NCBI GenBank assembly: GCA_034509425.1
Contig: JAVTVJ010000068.1
Span: 3,286,001 to 3,350,000, forward strand
Reading direction: 5' to 3'
Source: Eopsaltria australis
Lineage: Eukaryota; Chordata; Aves; Passeriformes; Petroicidae
DNA length: 64,000 nucleotides
The position numbers and the translations under genes are program-made. Shown here one piece after another: positions 59,901-64,000 of the stretch; the stretch's first letter is position 1; each line of letters starts with the position of its first letter. Below the pieces are notes generated by a model. The model worked only from the letters and a program-made list of their open reading frames with translations. It was not told where the DNA came from and did not search any database.

Positions 59901-62900
59901 GAAATAGCCAAGGAATTGTCTACTCTTAGCTGCACGTTGAAAAGACATTGTAGGCATGTTCATTTTATGCTTTGCCCATTTGTAGTGAGATTTACCTTCC
60001 ATTAACCATTCCACCTTGGAAAAATATCTGAAATTTCTTAGTCACTTAGATGCCATCTCACAGCAAAAGTGTAAGTACAGCCTATCACATTACAAACCAC
60101 AAAGTATCTCCTTTGGAAAGTTGTATGTAATGTACTTTAATGTTTTGCTTGACCACTGCTCAGCGGGGCAGGTGAGATTCTCCAGAAAGGTGATACCACT
60201 CTGAGAGCAGCAGTGAGTGTGCCACAGGGGGATTCTGGGCTGTAGAAAGGGACAGGCATGGAGGGAGAGAGCTGGAACTGGAGTCTCTGGGGAGAGGAAG
60301 TTGAATTTCCTTTGCTTGACATGATGCAAAGATAACCATGAAAAAAGTTGTTCCAGTTAAAGACAGAGGAGGAAAGGCCTTGCCCTGCAAACCAGTGACC
60401 CAGGGCAGGGAGTTATTGTTGAAACTTTTGTTTCCACCTGTCTCACCTAAAACCTCTTCCTCTCCTGTTTATGTTGTAATACGCCAATAGGGGCCAAAAG
60501 TAGTGGAAGCAGTGTTATTGGAATAGTGGACATACAGAGGAGACATGATTTGATTTGCATCATGATTTGATTTGCATCAAAGCTCTGGATGATTTGGAAT
60601 TTGGTCATGACATGCAAAATCACAGTCCAGGGAAGACTCCTACCTTCCTTACAGCCTACAGGAACTTTTCCAAGCACTGTTTTGCCAGCATGTGTGTAAT
60701 TTCTGTTGGGAAGGTACCCAGTGGCAGATGCCCTAGTCTGGCCCTGCTAGTGAAAGTCTGTGGCAAGGCAGAGTGTGCCCTGTGTTTGTTGGCCTCATGC
60801 AGGACTGAGGCAGAGGCTTTCAAACCTGCCCAAGGGAGGTACAAGAGAGACAGACACCTCATACTTGCAGTGTGCAAGCATAAAGTGGCTTCGCTGTCCT
60901 TGTGGAGCAAATCAAACATTCTCCAGGAAGAAGTGGAAATTGCTTTGGTAGCCAAACTGAAAATTGTTCTGATCCACGCTGTGAAAATGTTGTCTTGACC
61001 AGCAAAGTCATCTCTTTTTAATGATGGGCAGGTGAATGCCCTTGCAGGTAAATTTGTTGCCTCTCAAAGCAAAGTACGTGTTAGGAGTTTTCAACCATAT
61101 TCATAAATGCAAGGACCTTTCTTGGGAACCTGTCTGGACCAGTGGGCAGGACCCCTGGCTTACAGTGCTCCCAAAACACAGCCTGGCTTTACTGGGGGGT
61201 GGGGGGAAGGCTGCCCTCATGTTTTCTTCCAAATTTCAGCCTGGAAGTGGGATGATGCTTCCAATACAGCTCTGTCACACCAGCAAAATTGGCCTCCACA
61301 CATGTATAATACTGGACAATTTTGAGGCTGAATAGTGAATTGATCCTCAGGAGAAGTAAAAGGAGAAATAGGGGACTGTTTAGTTATCAAATTGCCAGTT
61401 TTTTCAGTATTGCCCTGATATCAGTGCAGGCAGTAACTGGATACAAAACCTGTTTGTAGAGGACTACGATTTTAGTTGTAAGAAAAAGTAAGTAATATAA
61501 AAACTGTAAGTACTGCAAATTGTATGACACTTCTGTCTAGCTCAGCTAAAAAGAAAATAGTAGTATGTAGTAGTAAAGCCATGAATGGGGAGTTTTCAAT
61601 TTTACACTAAGGAAAAATAAACTACAGAAATGCCTCTCTTGCTGAAAAGAGACATGTGCCTGAAACTAGTGCTCTTCTTAAGTAAAGAACTTGATACCAA
61701 AAAGTAATCTGAACCATCTCCTATGAACTGATAATCAAAAATATAAGAAAATTATATTTCATGTTTTTTTATTCGATAATAAAATATCTTAAAGATTTTC
61801 AGTTAATTTTTTCTTTTTGTGAGTAAAATTTCTAAATTTCTCAAGGAAATGTGTAGAGTTTTGCATCAGGAAAATGAGTTGTCAACTCTGTATCTAGAGA
61901 CATACTTTTTGGAGGAGGGATCTGTGTCTTCTTTGAAGTTAGGGATATATCGTGCTGCTATTTACAATTGGATTTCCTTCCAGAACACATCTGATAACTC
62001 ATAGCAACTCTGCCAGAAGCTGTGGGAGAAACTGATAGACAATTCCCAATATAGTTTGCAACATAGTGCTGGAGGATAAGGGAATCAAAATATTACGGAT
62101 TTAGAGAAAACATTTGATTACTAAAGGCAGTATGTTGCTAGGATTTAGACCTCGAGGGCCCTGGGTAAAGGTGGTAGGTACTCCAGGAATTCTGGGGGTT
62201 GGAAAGAAATTTTAAGTTATTAAATGTAAAGGACAAATTACTTAGCAGCTGAAATGAGAATAATAAACACCTCTGTTCCATGTGTCTCAGCCAAGGGGCA
62301 CTTGGTGCTGCTGAAGCGAAGGGCTGGCACACACTGCAGGCTCCCAGGAGGATGGGGGCTGATGGCCCTGGGTGCATCTTCACTGGCCATGCCTAGCTCA
62401 GGAGGCAGAAGGCTGTGTGGAACAAAGAGCCCAGAAGGCAGGGAGTTGCCTGCAGTCTTTTTCCCTAATAGCTCTGCATCATACTCATGTAAATTGTACT
62501 ATATTGCTAGGTGATCAAATGTATCAGCTTAAAAATACAAGGCTGACATTACAAGGAAGTGATTTACCCTGCCTGGATAAGCTGGTGCCTGTTGGAGAAA
62601 GGGAGCAGGTCCAGACAAATATGTCATAGTGGTGCTGTAGTGAAAAGCAGCAATTTTCCAAAATCCACACTGAAACAGTTCTGAACTGTTCTATCAGGTC
62701 TGCTTTGCAATCTGATTGTACAGGAAAAAGAAACATTAAAAGGTCTAAGTCTTAATAAAAACCTAGAGGAGACAGGACTGAGCTCTGTTAATACTGTATC
62801 TGGAAACGTCTGTGTAGATATTGCATATAATAATGATTTTACTGTCACAAAAAAGAAAATATTCTTCCAGATGACTAAATTTTCAAGGAGTGAAGTAGAA

Positions 62901-63135
62901 CCCCTCAGTTTTAGTGCTCCCTTTCCCACAAGCCTGGTAAACAACTGGGATTACACTTGCACATACACTAGTGTTATCCTGGTGTCGAGTGGTCTGTCAG
63001 CACAAATCAGAGATTTCTTGGCTCTGGATAAGCACTATTCATAATTTATAACAATCACAATGCTGCTGAAGGCAGACCTGTTTGTTCTTCAGTGTGAGGC
63101 TGAAAACTCTGTTATGATGAAGAACTGTTGGGTCT
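53926..63135. other. Intergenic region downstream of MOSPD2
   Basis: 9.2 kb in which no exon of a known gene, tRNA or CpG island was recognised. There is a T run near 54331-54344, an A-rich stretch near 56460, and a 17-bp tandem duplication at 60544-60577. Longer open frames (60555-60998, 62254-62514 and the minus-strand frame at 55498-55785) have no recognisable family. Confidence 0.6.
60544..60577. repeat. 17-bp perfect tandem duplication carrying two octamer motifs
   Basis: CATGATTTGATTTGCAT occurs twice head to tail. Each copy ends in ATTTGCAT (60553-60560 and 60570-60577), the POU/OCT octamer sequence. Regulatory use is inference only. Confidence 0.85.
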
Positions 63136-63353
63136 CCCATTGCTCAGCACTCTGACCGCAGGCTCTGACGTGTGAAGAACAGAGAAAATCTCTCAAAGGC
63201 ATGACAGCCAGTAATGTTCTTTAAGTGGATTGATCTAAATTAGACCCATTGCTCAGCACTCTGACCGCAGGCTCTGACGTGTGAAGAATAGAGAAAATCT
63301 CTCAAAGGCATGACAGCCAGTAATGTTCTTTAAGTGGATTGATCTAAATTAGA
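63136..63353. repeat. 109-bp tandem duplication, two copies, about 99% identical
   Basis: Copy 1 spans 63136-63244 and copy 2 spans 63245-63353. They differ at one base (C at 63180, T at 63289). The block adjoins the hAT fossil on its right. The high identity means either a very recent duplication or an assembly error at a read junction. Confidence 0.95.
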
Positions 63354-63361
63354 CAGATGGG

Positions 63362-63860
63362 ATTTGCACAGATGGAATAGCCAGCATCATTGGCAAAAAT
63401 TACTCAGTTGCTTTGCTGGAAATGTTTAAACCCAAAGCTGGGTAGTACTCTTGCCACATCCACCAGGAGATTCTTTGTGCCAAGTGAGTTCCACGGATGT
63501 TTTAAATACTGCTCTCTGTTGTATCAACAAAGTCTGTGTGAAGGCATTTCATTTCAGAGAGATTTGCAAAAATGACAAGCTGGGGAAATGAGTGCTGCTT
63601 TGCCATCCTTGATGGCTGTCACAGAAAAAAGCTCTTGGAAAGTCTAGCAACTAAGAAACCAGTGCTAAATTTTCTGATGGAGAGTGAATGTGTTGAAGTC
63701 TGCAGGCTACTTGAAGATGAAGACTGGATAAGCAAGCTGGCTTTCCTCACAGATATTTGTTTTTTCTCTTTGTGAGCTCAGTATGACTCTCCAGGGGAAA
63801 GATTTCTTTTTGCAGTGCTGCATAAGGTACTTTCTTCTCTCATGAAAATACATAGACTTT
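63362..63860 (+). pseudogene. Decayed hAT-superfamily transposase fragment
   Basis: In one plus-strand frame the motifs of hAT (Charlie/ZBED-like) transposases occur in order: ICTDG at 63362-63376, CHIHQEILCAK at 63452-63484, then LLESLATKKPVLNFLMES and EDEDWISKLAFLTDI up to about 63755. After a frame change TLQGKD follows (63786-63803), the usual LN-LQGKD block. In-frame stops at 63443 and 63485 and two more before 63572, plus the frame change, show it is not functional. The N-terminal BED finger and C-terminal dimerisation region are not seen. It may be a Charlie-type DNA transposon fossil or a relic of a domesticated copy. Confidence 0.72.
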
Positions 63861-64000
63861 CACATAGCAATATAAACCACTTCTTTTCCCCCCAAACTTT
63901 AGGAAATTAAACTTCTTCCTCTTAAACTCACTCAGATCCAAGCCTGAGGATTCCAAGGCAGAAAAGAAGTAACAGAAGTTTCTGTTCACTGTCTCAGACA
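63861..64000. other. Window edge beyond the hAT fossil
   Basis: No further transposase block is certain in the last 140 bases. A frame containing SHSNINHFFSP near 63857-63889 might continue the fossil, but the match is too weak to call. Confidence 0.35.

Noticed and set aside
60555..60998. 147-codon plus-strand frame, one of the longest outside the genes
   Set aside because: It has no recognisable domain, low-quality start context and overlapping open frames on the other strand.
1..64000. CRISPR arrays, bacterial operons, tRNA or rRNA genes
   Set aside because: No regularly spaced repeats with unique spacers, no Shine-Dalgarno-led gene clusters, and no cloverleaf with A and B boxes was noticed. 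The window is vertebrate nuclear DNA.

Overview
This is a vertebrate nuclear locus, most likely from a bird. It has split genes with canonical GT-AG introns, an AT-rich background with one sharp CpG island, low repeat density, and several antisense CR1 LINE tails of the type common in birds and other sauropsids. No bacterial, plasmid, phage or viral gene organisation is visible.

Two protein-coding genes are complete in coding sequence and lie head to head. FANCB, a Fanconi anaemia core-complex subunit, is on the minus strand at 8952-21676 in eight coding exons, and a further noncoding first exon is probable near 22331. MOSPD2, a CRAL-TRIO plus MSP-domain ER membrane tether, is on the plus strand at 22794-53636 in fifteen coding exons. 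I assembled both gene models by hand from splice sites and reading-frame continuity. They give 862 and 518 residues, against 859 and 518 known for the human proteins. The GLRA2-side / FANCB / MOSPD2 neighbourhood is X-linked in mammals. No GLRA2 exon was recognised here.

Layout: 1-8777 is intergenic sequence with no recognisable gene but two notable inverted repeats. 8778-21783 is FANCB. 22240-23110 is a CpG-island shared promoter holding a GC-box minisatellite of about 100 bp. 22794-53909 is MOSPD2, with a CR1 fragment just after exon 2 and others in its introns. 53910-63135 is intergenic with nothing recognisable except small repeats. 63136-63353 is a near-identical 109-bp tandem duplication. 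63362-63860 is a decayed hAT-superfamily transposase fossil running towards the window edge.

The two genes act in unrelated processes, DNA interstrand-crosslink repair (FANCB) and organelle contact sites (MOSPD2). The link between them is the shared promoter, not a pathway. I found no convincing new biological system. The best leads are the promoter minisatellite, a NAGNAG acceptor in MOSPD2, a short upstream ORF in FANCB, the hAT fossil with its adjacent tandem duplication, and a few hairpins and small duplications.
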